Origin: Bdellovibrionia bacterium
GTDB lineage: Bacteria; Bdellovibrionota; Bdellovibrionia; Bdellovibrionales; JAGQZY01
Direction: 5' to 3'
DNA: 64,000 nucleotides
Assembly: GCA_030427805.1 (NCBI GenBank)
Contig: JAUICP010000002.1
Span: 620,001 to 684,000 of the forward strand
The translations under genes were made by a program, and so were the position numbers. The notes under the pieces are model-generated. The model was not told the origin of the DNA. It did no database searches and saw nothing but the letters and a program-made list of their open reading frames with translations. Shown piece by piece: positions 1-8,578 of the stretch (the stretch's first letter is position 1; the number at the start of each line of letters is the position of its first letter).

Positions 1-974
1 CTGGCGGCGAAGAGGACGGCGAAAAAGACCTCTCTACCGAAAAAGTGGCTTTTAACAAGTTATCTGAAGACCAGCAAAGAATTGTCATCGAGACCTATAA
101 ACTGGCTAAGAACCTTTACATCAAAGGAAATTTTCAACTGGCAGCAACTCAATTAGAGAAGTTACATCGAATCATTGATAACTATGAAGAATCTCAACAA
201 ATAGCTAAATTCTGTCAAAGTTCAATCGACATGCAGCTTGAACAAGATCGAATCAAAGAGATGCGTGAACGAGAACGACTGATGAAGATGAAAGTACAAA
301 GTATCATTGCAAATTGCCAAGAGATGGCCATGAGTACAGATGATATTGAAGCTATTAAATCGTGCCTAGCCCCGGCTCGCGAAAACGATCCATCAAATCC
401 TGCGATTGATTCAATCTTAACTGAAGTTCAAATGCGTCAGGATGCAAAAGAAGAGGAAGCCAAAAGAAAGGCCCGCCATCGTGCTCGAGTACAAAAGGGA
501 CGCGTTCTCTTTCAGACCGCGGAAGCTCTTAAGGACGAAAAGAAATGGCTCAAGGCTATCGACGCCTACGAAAAACATATTTCGTCGGCCTATCCAGATC
601 CTGACAAACTGAAACAGAAGTCTCAAAGGTCTATCGCCTCGATTGAAACGAATATGAATAAGGCTCTTGGCAAAGTAATGCAAGCGGCGCAGGATCTCTA
701 CTCCCAAGGGAACCTCGCGAATGCCATCAATGAAGCTAAGAAAACTTTGGTAATGAATCCGAACTACTACGAAGCCGTGAGTTTTATAGAGAAAGTTAAG
801 AAGGAACTCAATTCTCAACTGAGAAACATTTATACCGACTCCGTCCTTGAGGAACGTTTCGGTAACATCGATGCCGCCAAAGAGAAGTGGCGAAAAATTA
901 AGAGCCTCGATATTAAAACTGGCGAATACTACAACAAGGCAAAACGAAAGCTCAAGCAATATGGGGAGGCTTAA
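1..974 (+). CDS. TPR-containing protein, 5' end missing
   Basis: The reading frame is open to the window edge, so the gene starts upstream; an internal GTG at 45 has no ribosome-binding site and is probably not the start. The visible part is mostly charged helix, with low-complexity Lys/Glu/Arg stretches. Two regions look like tetratricopeptide repeats: one near the start (KNLYIKGNFQLAATQLEKL) and one near the C-terminus (AQDLYSQGNLANAINEAKK followed by NPNYYEA). TPRs are protein-interaction scaffolds. The stop overlaps the next start by one base (TAATG), so it is translationally coupled to the PP2C-like protein. Any N-terminal domain, such as FHA, would lie outside the window and cannot be assessed. 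Confidence 0.75.
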   Translation, partial: GGEEDGEKDLSTEKVAFNKLSEDQQRIVIETYKLAKNLYIKGNFQLAATQLEKLHRIIDNYEESQQIAKFCQSSIDMQLEQDRIKEMRERERLMKMKVQSIIANCQEMAMSTDDIEAIKSCLAPARENDPSNPAIDSILTEVQMRQDAKEEEAKRKARHRARVQKGRVLFQTAEALKDEKKWLKAIDAYEKHISSAYPDPDKLKQKSQRSIASIETNMNKALGKVMQAAQDLYSQGNLANAINEAKKTLVMNPNYYEAVSFIEKVKKELNSQLRNIYTDSVLEERFGNIDAAKEKWRKIKSLDIKTGEYYNKAKRKLKQYGEA

Positions 975-1654
975 TGAATTTTGATAGCCGATCCTACGGC
1001 GGGAAATACTTTAGACCCTCACCAGATATCCACCAAGACGAGGGCCTGCCACTACTGATTATCAGTACTCCTTGGGGAGCTTCTAATGGCTCGCAAAAGG
1101 TCTTTGATCGCATGCTCGAGTATTTGCAGCTGGCACAAAAAGACGAAGAAATTACTTCGCCTTTTCCGAGACAAACCTGCTTAGGTTCTGTTGCTAATAA
1201 TCTACGGATCGCCACCCTTCTTGCCAACGCAGCTCTGTATAAAGAAGAAAACCAAACTGAGTACTCTTCAGGAGCCGAACTCTTTGCCTGTTATAAAGAA
1301 GATAACGAGTTTACCTGGATTCAAGTCGGACAACCCAACATCGTTCTCTGTCGAGAAGGTGAAACACCAATGCCTCTTGGTTCCTTTCCAGACTTGGTAC
1401 TCGACTTCGAAAGGCAAGAGACTCGACTCTCACCTTTACCATCTAACCTTATTGGGATTGAAAATAGCTTGAACCTCAACATAAGTTCCTTTCGTCCAAA
1501 TAAGGGGGATAAAATCTTATTAATAAGTCGGTCTCGGGTACCGGGGACTTTGTTTAGTTTAGAAAACAAAGATATTAATCTGGACCTTGTAAGCCGTACC
1601 TTAGCTAAGGACCGAGAAGACCAGCCTTTTTGGTTAGGCCTTATCGAGATATAA
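974..1654 (+). CDS. divergent PP2C-like protein, probably catalytically inactive
   Basis: A 226-residue soluble protein without signal peptide or membrane segment. Its order of elements follows the PP2C phosphatase fold: an early strand then Gly-Ala (LPLLIISTPWGA) where PP2C has VADGMGG, a helix then IQVGQPNIVL where PP2C has VGDSRAYL, and GDKILLISRSRV where PP2C has GDxLLLCSDGL. All metal-binding Asp positions visible in the genuine PP2C at 38025-38759 are replaced here. It is coupled to the upstream TPR gene, with an internal GGGGAGG ribosome-binding site. I infer a pseudophosphatase that binds a partner or phosphoprotein; the family match is by motif order only and could be wrong. Confidence 0.5.
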   Translation: MNFDSRSYGGKYFRPSPDIHQDEGLPLLIISTPWGASNGSQKVFDRMLEYLQLAQKDEEITSPFPRQTCLGSVANNLRIATLLANAALYKEENQTEYSSGAELFACYKEDNEFTWIQVGQPNIVLCREGETPMPLGSFPDLVLDFERQETRLSPLPSNLIGIENSLNLNISSFRPNKGDKILLISRSRVPGTLFSLENKDINLDLVSRTLAKDREDQPFWLGLIEI

Positions 1655-1679
1655 TGAATGAGTTAGGAGACTTGCATAT

Positions 1680-2468
1680 ATGCAAAACGCAGTAGCTAAA
1701 GACACGACATACGAATGGGGACTCAGTCACGGTCCCGTTCAATCTCCCCGCTTTGGGAACCATGTTGAAGTGAATCCTCTCGGCCAAGAAAAGGTTTGCT
1801 CATTTGACTGCCCTTACTGCAATCTTGGCCCTTCTTATATGCGAATGAATCAGATCAAAAAAGAATATGAATTTCCTAGCATCGCCGAAATAGAAGAAAG
1901 CACTCGAATGACATTGAGAGCTGCTCGAGCCAACAATGAAAATTTGAATACAATTTTGGTGTCTGGGAACGGAGATCCTAGTCTCTATCCCAACTTAGCT
2001 GAATTGTACGATATGTTGTCGAATGTGAGAGATGATATTTATCCGGATGCATCTATTGAAATACTCACTAATGGAGCAAAAATCGATACACGCAAATCCA
2101 TTGATGCCATGAACAAGTTTGAAAAGATTCACATCAAATTGGATGCTGGTAGCGACAAAGTACTTAAGCAAATTAATACGCCCCTAGTTCGCACAACGAT
2201 CTCACAAATCGTGTCGACCGCTAGGAAGCTAGAAAATGTGGTCATTCAAAGTCTCTTTGTCCAAGGGATTATGGATAATACCACTGACAGCGAAGTCGAA
2301 GAGTGGGTTGAGTCGATTAGTTTGGTCGAACCAAAAGAGGTTCATATCTACACTCTTCAACAGGACCCTCAGGTGCCTGGCATAAAAAAGGCCGATGAAA
2401 ATCGACTTTATTTTATCTCTTCGATTCTTGAGCGTAAAAAGAAGATCAAAACCCTCGTTGTTCCCTAG
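1680..2468 (+). CDS. radical SAM protein
   Basis: A 262-residue protein with the radical SAM cluster motif CX3CX2C at residues 40-47 (CSFDCPYC), followed by NLGP. Further on are a Gly-rich SAM-contact strand (ILVSGNGDPSLYP) and a later strand (IEILTNGA). The compact size, the early cluster and the motif context resemble the COG0731 group of Fe-S oxidoreductases, related to the core of wybutosine-synthesis enzymes; the substrate is unknown. The ATG has AGGAG upstream. It lies 25 bp after the PP2C-like gene on the same strand and may share its transcript. It ends 47 bp before a convergent gene. Confidence 0.8.
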   Translation: MQNAVAKDTTYEWGLSHGPVQSPRFGNHVEVNPLGQEKVCSFDCPYCNLGPSYMRMNQIKKEYEFPSIAEIEESTRMTLRAARANNENLNTILVSGNGDPSLYPNLAELYDMLSNVRDDIYPDASIEILTNGAKIDTRKSIDAMNKFEKIHIKLDAGSDKVLKQINTPLVRTTISQIVSTARKLENVVIQSLFVQGIMDNTTDSEVEEWVESISLVEPKEVHIYTLQQDPQVPGIKKADENRLYFISSILERKKKIKTLVVP

Positions 2469-2515
2469 GAATTATTTTTCAGAAAATGAAGGCTGAGCTC
2501 GATCTGTTCAGTCCT

Positions 2516-4351
2516 TCAATGAAAATTTCGCAACACTCTTCTCGCAACTATTTTCATATATCTAGAGTTTTCAGGTAACCTCAAATAAAGCTCTGTCAGA
2601 TTCGGTTCGGACGGTTGCTCTAAAGGTAGATCCCAGTTGAGTTCATTAACATAGTTTAGTTCATAAATTTTCAAACCGAGCATGTAGGATTCAAACTGCC
2701 TTAAAAAGCGTTCACGAAACAGGTCTACATCGGCGGGATTAGCATAGACCCAATTGAGAAGGGCAATAAATAAAAGGTCATCGCATTCTCTAAGACGAGG
2801 TACTTCGATGGACTCACGACTACTGAAATATTTATTACAACCCTTTTTAAACGGCTGAACTCGAAGTGACAAATTCCTTCGACCCACATAGGACCAGAGT
2901 TTGTTTTTATACATTCGTCCCATCTTTAAAAGCTGTTCCCAATTATTGTCTCGTAAAGCTTGTCTCGCTGACCAGGCCGCCAACTGATAATCTTTTGGAT
3001 CTAACTCTGTTAGAAACTCCAGCTCTTCGAGAGCCGGGAAACTGACATCTCTTCGGCCCCATAACCCCTTAGTGACTCTTACCTTGCGTTCAAAATTTGA
3101 AGTTAAACCCGAGTACTTCTTTTTATCTTCTGTGGGAATAATTTTATCCAAACTCACTTTCAGTTCGGTAAAGCGACTTTCTGACTCAGGAATCGGCGAA
3201 CTTTCAAGGCGATCCGTAAGCGTGTTATAAATTTTAATGGGCTTATCAAATACGTAAAGGAGATGCCCCTTACGAATACTCATCCGTGGCGACCCTATGC
3301 CAGTCCACACCGGCCAATGGGATGAAACCATGATTGGTCTGTTTTCTTTCCAAGTGGCTTCAGGACCCTGAAGAACATCGAGGAGAGAAACAATTTCGAG
3401 TTGAGAACTCACCGGTCGATAGGGGCGGCCCTCCAAAATTTCAAAAAGCGTTACACCGACATCGACCAAACTGACATTTCGATCCACTTTCCAATTAAAA
3501 GGTCCGTCGCGGGTTTTACGTGCGGGCTTAATAAATAGAGCCACATGGGTTCGATCACTAAAGATATTGACTTGAGCTAACTCCCCAATCCTCGGTGATT
3601 CAATTCTTGAATTCAAACCGACGAGAACAATATGGGTTTTATCCCACTTCTTTCTTCGCTTGAGCTCAGAAACGAGATCGGCAATGGATTCATCAATCTC
3701 TTGAAGCTGGGCCTGTGGAGAGCTTTCGCGCACAACGCCTAGCTTGTTCGTAGTGGGCGTTTGCTCAAACTGAACATCGGGTAAATAGATCATGCTAAAA
3801 AAGCTTTGCGAGCCCGTTAAACTATCGAGCCAAGAAGTGAAGCGCTTAAAGTTTTCTGAAACCGGGCGATAGAGACTCTTTAAATTGGGCCGAATTCGGT
3901 CATCGAAATGTTGAAAACCCTGGTGAAAACCTGATTTTCTGAAAACAGGAGGTCCCCCCGAAAAGAAAGAAGTCGCAAAGTTTTGATAAAAAGCCACTTC
4001 TCCTAGGGTCTGCAAACCGCTTTTGAGGTAATAACTCCCATTTGCATAGACCTTGTGCTCTCGCGGGTATTTTGCCGTTAGGAGAGAGGCTAAACTAGGG
4101 ACACTCATTGGCGAGGGACTATAGGCATGGCTAAATCGAACCGCTTCGTTACAAAAAGCTTCAAAACCACCCTTAATTTGATCGGCGTTAACATTACTAC
4201 AAGTAATATCCTCAAAACCGAGCCCCTCTACCGCAATCACTAAGACAGATGGTCTAGCTTTCTTGAGAAAGGTACATGCCGATTGCGTCATACAGAGCAT
4301 GAGAAGCAAGAGAAAATATTTTAATTTTTTTCCAGTCTTGGAAAGCTTCAA
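2516..4351 (-). CDS. sulfatase/alkaline-phosphatase-superfamily lipoprotein
   Basis: I place the start at the TTG at 4351 because it yields a proper signal (MKLSKTGKKLKYFLLLLMLC) ending in a lipobox-like QSAC; an ATG at 4447 would prepend 32 odd residues and run over the divergent exbB start. The protein is then 611 residues. VLVIAVEGLGFEDI, SMSVPSLASLLTAKYP-like segments and a later HIVLVGLNSR match the order of the sulfatase fold. However, the usual first metal Asp is Glu, and the nucleophile motif C/S-X-P-X-R reads SVPSL. It may be a lipoprotein with altered or lost hydrolase activity. The C-terminal 200 residues are unassigned. Confidence 0.65.
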   Translation of the reverse strand: MKLSKTGKKLKYFLLLLMLCMTQSACTFLKKARPSVLVIAVEGLGFEDITCSNVNADQIKGGFEAFCNEAVRFSHAYSPSPMSVPSLASLLTAKYPREHKVYANGSYYLKSGLQTLGEVAFYQNFATSFFSGGPPVFRKSGFHQGFQHFDDRIRPNLKSLYRPVSENFKRFTSWLDSLTGSQSFFSMIYLPDVQFEQTPTTNKLGVVRESSPQAQLQEIDESIADLVSELKRRKKWDKTHIVLVGLNSRIESPRIGELAQVNIFSDRTHVALFIKPARKTRDGPFNWKVDRNVSLVDVGVTLFEILEGRPYRPVSSQLEIVSLLDVLQGPEATWKENRPIMVSSHWPVWTGIGSPRMSIRKGHLLYVFDKPIKIYNTLTDRLESSPIPESESRFTELKVSLDKIIPTEDKKKYSGLTSNFERKVRVTKGLWGRRDVSFPALEELEFLTELDPKDYQLAAWSARQALRDNNWEQLLKMGRMYKNKLWSYVGRRNLSLRVQPFKKGCNKYFSSRESIEVPRLRECDDLLFIALLNWVYANPADVDLFRERFLRQFESYMLGLKIYELNYVNELNWDLPLEQPSEPNLTELYLRLPENSRYMKIVARRVLRNFH

Positions 4352-4424
4352 TGCCTTGACCTCGTTCGCGCTAGGTAGCGATAATTTATAATTGTAAAAC
4401 TGCGGTGCAAAGGAGCCAATCGTT

Positions 4425-5063
4425 ATGATGGAAAAATTTTTCGCCATTTCACAAACAGGAGCTGATGTTATTTTGTGGCTTTTAGTCCTGCTCAGTGTGA
4501 TCAGTCTTGCACTTATTTTTGAACGCTTTTTTACTCTTAAAAAAGTTAAATCAAATAGTGCCAGAGTACAAAATAGAATTCGAGATATTCTTCAAACTTA
4601 TAACTTAGATGAGGTCGACGACCTCAGTAAAGATAGAGATTCCCTCGAAGGAAGGGCTCTCAGCTACGGATTAAGACATGCCAAATCAAATGGCGCTAAG
4701 GGTCTTGAGGAGATTTTTAATTCATTTACTCTCGTCGAAAGACCAGCATTAGAACGTAATTTAAATTTTTTAGCCACTATTGGCTCGAACGCTCCTTATC
4801 TCGGACTTCTTGGTACCGTTTTAGGAATCATGAAAGCCTTTAACGATTTGGCAATCTCACCGGGCACGGGTAATGAAGCGGTCATGGCTGGAATTGCCCA
4901 CGCCCTTGTAGCAACAGCCATTGGACTTCTCGTTGCCATTCCTGCAGTTATAGCTTTTAACACCTTTTCAAAGCAGGTGAGAACTGTTCTCCAGAACATA
5001 GATGCTACCAAAGAATTGTGCCTGGCCTATGCAAAGCGCACTGGAGGCCCGAATGGCCAGTAA
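4425..5063 (+). CDS. MotA/TolQ/ExbB family proton channel
   Basis: A 212-residue inner-membrane protein with the ExbB/TolQ layout: one membrane segment near residues 13-32, a cytoplasmic helical region, then two segments around residues 120-145 and 160-182. The conserved NAPYLGLLGTVLGIMKAF and the later Ala/Val-rich ALVATAIGLLVAIPA are typical. These proteins form the proton channel that drives a periplasm-spanning partner. AGGAG lies nine bases upstream of the ATG, and a TATAAT-like box sits at 4387-4392. It overlaps the exbD-like gene. A TonB-like protein at 38940-39863 and a TonB-dependent receptor at 30259-32319 are possible partners, but a Tol or gliding-type role is equally possible. 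Confidence 0.9.
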   Translation: MMEKFFAISQTGADVILWLLVLLSVISLALIFERFFTLKKVKSNSARVQNRIRDILQTYNLDEVDDLSKDRDSLEGRALSYGLRHAKSNGAKGLEEIFNSFTLVERPALERNLNFLATIGSNAPYLGLLGTVLGIMKAFNDLAISPGTGNEAVMAGIAHALVATAIGLLVAIPAVIAFNTFSKQVRTVLQNIDATKELCLAYAKRTGGPNGQ

Positions 5064-5466
5064 AACCGACGGGACCAATTACGATGAACCAATAGCAGAA
5101 ATGAATGTCATCCCGCTTGTGGATGTCATTCTCGTCGTACTTATTATTTTCATGGTAACAGCTCCCTTGGTTATGAAGCCCACGATCGACATTAACCTAC
5201 CCAAAGCGGCTAGTGGCGAAGAATCAACGCAAAGTTCTCTTATTAATGTCAGCATAACACCAACTGGCGATTTACTCTTTAATGGTCAACCCTCTAGTGT
5301 TAATGAGATTAATGAACGGGCAAAAGCTCTTGTCGCCGAAAACCCAGATATTCCTGCTATTTTACTGGCTGATAAGACGGTGACCTTAGAAATTCTTACT
5401 CAAGTTGTGGATGCGGTTAAAACCGCGGGAGTAAAGAAAGTCGCCTTCAGCATCGAAAAGAAGTAA
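5053..5466 (+). CDS. ExbD/TolR family protein
   Basis: A 137-residue protein with a short cytoplasmic N-terminus, one membrane segment beginning at the family motif MNVIPLVDVILVVLIIFMV, and a periplasmic domain ending in KVAFSIEKK. Asp24 in the membrane segment is the residue expected to relay protons with ExbB. I chose the ATG at 5053, with GGAGG just upstream inside the preceding gene, over a longer frame starting at 5002. The genes overlap by 11 bp, so translation is probably coupled. It forms the channel/stator with the 4425-5063 product. It stops four bases before the convergent lipB stop. Confidence 0.9.
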   Translation: MASKTDGTNYDEPIAEMNVIPLVDVILVVLIIFMVTAPLVMKPTIDINLPKAASGEESTQSSLINVSITPTGDLLFNGQPSSVNEINERAKALVAENPDIPAILLADKTVTLEILTQVVDAVKTAGVKKVAFSIEKK

Positions 5467-5470
5467 AATT

Positions 5471-6133
5471 CTATTTTGGCTCTAAATAGTCTTTGAGACG
5501 CAATTTCATAAATTCCGAAAACTGCTCTCGAGAAACAGCATACCCTAAAATACTCTCAACATCAGTCATAGTTTCACTTTGAAAGCCACAAGGATTCAGG
5601 CCCTTGAATGCATTGGGATCGTGCTCAAGATTAATTGCGATACCGTGGTAGGAAATCCACTTACGTACTGCTATTCCGATGGACGCTAGCTTTTTATCTT
5701 CATACCAAACTCCAGTGGCGTCGACTTCTTCATCTTCACCAACGGGAATTGCTTTGGCCTGACCCCCAGTTTTTATTCCAAACTCCTTGAGGGCTAAACA
5801 AGTGGTTTCTTCAAGAGTTCGCATCAAACCATGAAGATCTTTTGCCTTCAAATTTTTTCGCTCGATACTAAGATCAATGATTGGGTAAATAACTAATTGA
5901 GAAGGACCGTGGTAGGTCGCCCGCCCGCCGCGAGAGACTGCCAGCACCTCCCCTTGCCAATTAAAAATATCATCCTCTTTTGTCGCCCGCCCCTTAGTGA
6001 TCGTCGGAGGGTGAGAACAAAAGACAATGGTGTCCCTACGCTGACTAGCGACGAGTTCATCGACGTATTGTAATTGCTTTTTGGCAGCCTCTGGATAGGC
6101 GATCAGCCCCCAGTCCTCAAAAATTAAAGACAT
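5471..6133 (-). CDS. lipB: octanoyl-[acyl-carrier-protein]:protein N-octanoyltransferase LipB
   Basis: A 220-residue cytoplasmic enzyme that moves octanoate from acyl carrier protein to lipoyl domains, the first step of lipoate synthesis. The signature RGGRATYHGP is at residues 68-77. A lysine matching the catalytic Lys (DKKLAS, residue 148) and the acyl-accepting Cys182 in LNPCGFQ are present. Length is normal for LipB. It works with LipA (12152-13114), which inserts the sulfurs, and the likely acceptor is the E2 protein at 10722-12035. It stands alone on this strand next to exbD, with no other lipoate gene immediately adjacent. Confidence 0.95.
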   Translation of the reverse strand: MSLIFEDWGLIAYPEAAKKQLQYVDELVASQRRDTIVFCSHPPTITKGRATKEDDIFNWQGEVLAVSRGGRATYHGPSQLVIYPIIDLSIERKNLKAKDLHGLMRTLEETTCLALKEFGIKTGGQAKAIPVGEDEEVDATGVWYEDKKLASIGIAVRKWISYHGIAINLEHDPNAFKGLNPCGFQSETMTDVESILGYAVSREQFSEFMKLRLKDYLEPK

Positions 6134-6171
6134 AGCCTGTATATAGAGTTTTATAAGAAGTCCGACAAGGA

Positions 6172-7011
6172 CTAATTACTCAAACAGGCGCTGATGGCTT
6201 GCTTTAGTTCTGAGTGAGCTTCAATAAGTGTCCCGTAATTACCGCCGACAGTACCTTCTTCTCGGTCATAGGCGCAGCCTCCGTGGGTGTGAATCCCAAT
6301 GACTTTTCCGGTAGCCTCATCGACGATGGCGGAACCAGAATCCCCTCCCCGGGTATTTGCGAGATGAACGACGAAGGCGTTTTGCGGGTCGACCCCAGTA
6401 AGACTTCCTTGTGCTGTTTTTAAGCTTCCATTGTGCTGGCGAACACGACTACTTCCATAACCGCTCACCCGGAGATTCATACCCTCTACAGGAATACCTT
6501 GTTGTAATTGAAAGTAACCATAGCGGTGCCCGGGAAGCGCCCCAGTAATCGAGTTGGGTTTTAAAGAAGCGACCGTCCAATCGTTGCCAAAACCGGCTTC
6601 TTTATATCCAAAAACCAAGTGAGCTTGGTACTGATCCACCGGGTTGGCATCTTCAAAACGACCCGTACTCGTAGAAATAGGCGCATCGAATTCAATCACG
6701 CCCAGGTGCTTTTTGCAGTGACCGGCAGTAAGAATACATTTTGGAGAAATCAAAAATCCCGTACAACCACGACTCGTGCGAAGGCTCTTTCTGATGCGTG
6801 CAATTCGTATATCTCTATATAATTGTCTCTCGTCCCTTTGCGTACATATTGCCTGGGTTTCAAATTCATCGGGAGCTTCCGAAATAAACCCAAGACTTTT
6901 GAGTATCCCACTCTTTGAGAGTTTGCCTTCCTCAACCTGCGAAGACTGGGGTGCTGTATGACTTGTTATCGTGAAAAGTAAAACGACGAGTATTAGAATA
7001 ATTTTTTCCAT
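6172..7011 (-). CDS. secreted trypsin-like serine protease
   Basis: A 279-residue protein with an N-terminal signal peptide (MEKIILILVVLLFTITSHTA). The chymotrypsin-fold triad is visible: His98 in LTAGHC, Asp144 in GNDWTVASL, and Ser225 in GGDSGSAIV. Cysteines beside the His and near the C-terminus suggest disulfides. A propeptide of about 50-60 residues probably lies between the signal and the mature domain. The HTHGGC stretch after the Ser helps form the substrate pocket, but the cleavage preference is uncertain. The family includes V8/glutamyl-type and trypsin-type enzymes used extracellularly. It is monocistronic, downstream of a 327-bp non-coding stretch. Confidence 0.85.
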   Translation of the reverse strand: MEKIILILVVLLFTITSHTAPQSSQVEEGKLSKSGILKSLGFISEAPDEFETQAICTQRDERQLYRDIRIARIRKSLRTSRGCTGFLISPKCILTAGHCKKHLGVIEFDAPISTSTGRFEDANPVDQYQAHLVFGYKEAGFGNDWTVASLKPNSITGALPGHRYGYFQLQQGIPVEGMNLRVSGYGSSRVRQHNGSLKTAQGSLTGVDPQNAFVVHLANTRGGDSGSAIVDEATGKVIGIHTHGGCAYDREEGTVGGNYGTLIEAHSELKQAISACLSN

Positions 7012-7338
7012 GTCCTATTAAAGCAAAGATTCCGATGATCGGCCAGAAGGGGCCACAGTAGCTGGACATAGGGATGTTAATTCAATGCAGATATTAGAAT
7101 AAACAAAATCAATCTAGGCTTTTGCACTACTACTTTCGTCCACACTCGAATTCAAATCTCAAACTGAAAATTTATAAAAAAGGAGACTTTAAAGGATCAT
7201 TTTAATAGGAACGAGCATTAATAGAACAAACTTTACCCACTTTGGTAAAGCTTTCTTTATTTACCTAAGCCACCGCTTATTTCATCACTGTATAAGACCG
7301 ATTTATAGACTGAATTAACGAAACAAGGGGAACGGGAC
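7012..7338. other. intergenic region between divergent genes
   Basis: No gene is visible in this 327-bp stretch. It must hold the promoters of the protease (leftward) and the lipoprotein at 7339 (rightward). One clear feature is a hairpin at 7231-7250 with a 7-bp stem (CTTTACC / GGTAAAG) and a 6-base loop, followed by a pyrimidine-rich run. It lies about 90 bases before the lipoprotein start and could be a leader hairpin or weak terminator. An AAAAAAGGAG motif near 7178 is followed by a very short frame only. Confidence 0.4.
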
Positions 7339-8520
7339 GTGTCTGCAATACAAAAATTAATTCTTATACTCAGTCTTTTTTCGGTCGGTTTTATCGGCTG
7401 CTCACAAGAAAACACAGATGATGAAGAAGGTAGCATAACATCGGTTATTATTACAGGTGTCAGTGAGGCCAATTCTAAACTCACAGCCACCGCCGATATG
7501 ATTAGCTCTTCCGCCGGAAGTTCTAGTGTTGGAACATTGTCGACGAATCTCGACTCGGTTTGGAATACGGCCAATGGGGTCGGTGCACTCAGCAACACCG
7601 GACAAGAAACACTTAAAGAGTGGATCGGTAATATGTTTGACCCGACATTTGTTAACACGAACGATGCAAAAGTAACCTTTGCTGGTCGTATTACTAATGC
7701 CCTCGATGTTCTTTGCATCCTTGGAGCCGCAGGTCTTACCACCGACGGCACGGGTCTTCCTGAGGATGGAAACCATACATTCACAATCACAGCGGCCATG
7801 CTGACGGCCTGTGGAAATACTGAAACATCACTGATCGACGCAGAAATTAGCTTAACAGCGACGACTCTCGCCAATACGACAATCTATGATAAATCCTTTT
7901 CTGTGGACCTTCCTGGAGCGGCCAATGACGCCTGCCCTTTTATCTTTCAAGTCAAAGCCAATTCCAGCGTCGTTAATATCGCGACAGCCGAAGATCAAAA
8001 CTGTGATGGGCGCGATCTAGCTTCCGCATCAGTCATTCGTTACGACATCACAAATCAAACCATGCGCTTTCGTTACATTTCTCAAGCCTTCAGTGGCGGT
8101 GCCTCGGGTTTTGAATTCTACCGCGGGTATTTAAACGAAGCTTCTGATGAGGCCTATGTTCTCGGCTTTTACGGCGGAGATAGCAACCCTGCCGGAGGAA
8201 GTTCAGCCAACCTCGATGGTTACATTGGTTTTTCAGCAGCCGGTCGCCCATCTGCTGGGGGAACCGTTGCAGTCAGTGCTGCCGTTGATAATCAACCGGG
8301 AATCGCCGACGATGTCTACAATGGCTGTGTCGATTCAAGTAACGGTGACGTAACCTCAACAACTGATACTCTTAATTGTACCCTCGGTGGCGGTGCTGAT
8401 ATGACTGGATCATTCAGTGAAATCACCGATGCCTACGATGCCAACAATGCCCGCTCTGATATTTATGACATCGACGCTACAACTGACGTCGATTTCACCG
8501 ACGACACCGATATGTTCTAA
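7339..8520 (+). CDS. lipoprotein of unknown function
   Basis: A 393-residue protein starting at GTG with a purine-rich site upstream. The signal ends in a lipobox (VGFIGC, Cys21), so the mature protein should be lipid-anchored. The mature part is rich in Asp, Thr, Ser, Ala and Gly, has few Lys/Arg and contains spaced Cys that could pair (LCILG, TACGN, DACPF, QNCDG, NGCVD, LNCTL). This is typical of extracellular beta-rich proteins. The very acidic C-terminus repeats Asp-Thr/Asp-Asp. I recognise no family. It is followed by a terminator shared with the convergent lipoprotein at 8577-9038. Confidence 0.7.
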   Translation: MSAIQKLILILSLFSVGFIGCSQENTDDEEGSITSVIITGVSEANSKLTATADMISSSAGSSSVGTLSTNLDSVWNTANGVGALSNTGQETLKEWIGNMFDPTFVNTNDAKVTFAGRITNALDVLCILGAAGLTTDGTGLPEDGNHTFTITAAMLTACGNTETSLIDAEISLTATTLANTTIYDKSFSVDLPGAANDACPFIFQVKANSSVVNIATAEDQNCDGRDLASASVIRYDITNQTMRFRYISQAFSGGASGFEFYRGYLNEASDEAYVLGFYGGDSNPAGGSSANLDGYIGFSAAGRPSAGGTVAVSAAVDNQPGIADDVYNGCVDSSNGDVTSTTDTLNCTLGGGADMTGSFSEITDAYDANNARSDIYDIDATTDVDFTDDTDMF

Positions 8521-8551
8521 AGCCTGAAAAAATAATTTGAAGAGAACTGAT

Positions 8552-8578
8552 AAAGGGACCTTGAGGGGGCCCTTTTTT
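8552..8578. terminator. rho-independent terminator between convergent lipoprotein genes
   Basis: A stem of AAGGG pairing with CCCTT, extended by CC/GG across one mismatch, with a run of six T on the plus strand. It serves the rightward lipoprotein gene. The T-run overlaps the TAA stop of the leftward gene (8577-8579), so the two genes share these bases. Confidence 0.75.

Noticed and set aside
417-959. Leftward 180-residue open frame opposite the TPR gene
   Set aside because: Antisense shadow of a strongly helical coding region that overlaps the next gene; no motifs.
7257-7874. Leftward 205-residue open frame opposite the lipoprotein at 7339
   Set aside because: It is antisense to a gene with signal peptide, lipobox and consistent codon use; it has no ribosome site and unnatural composition.
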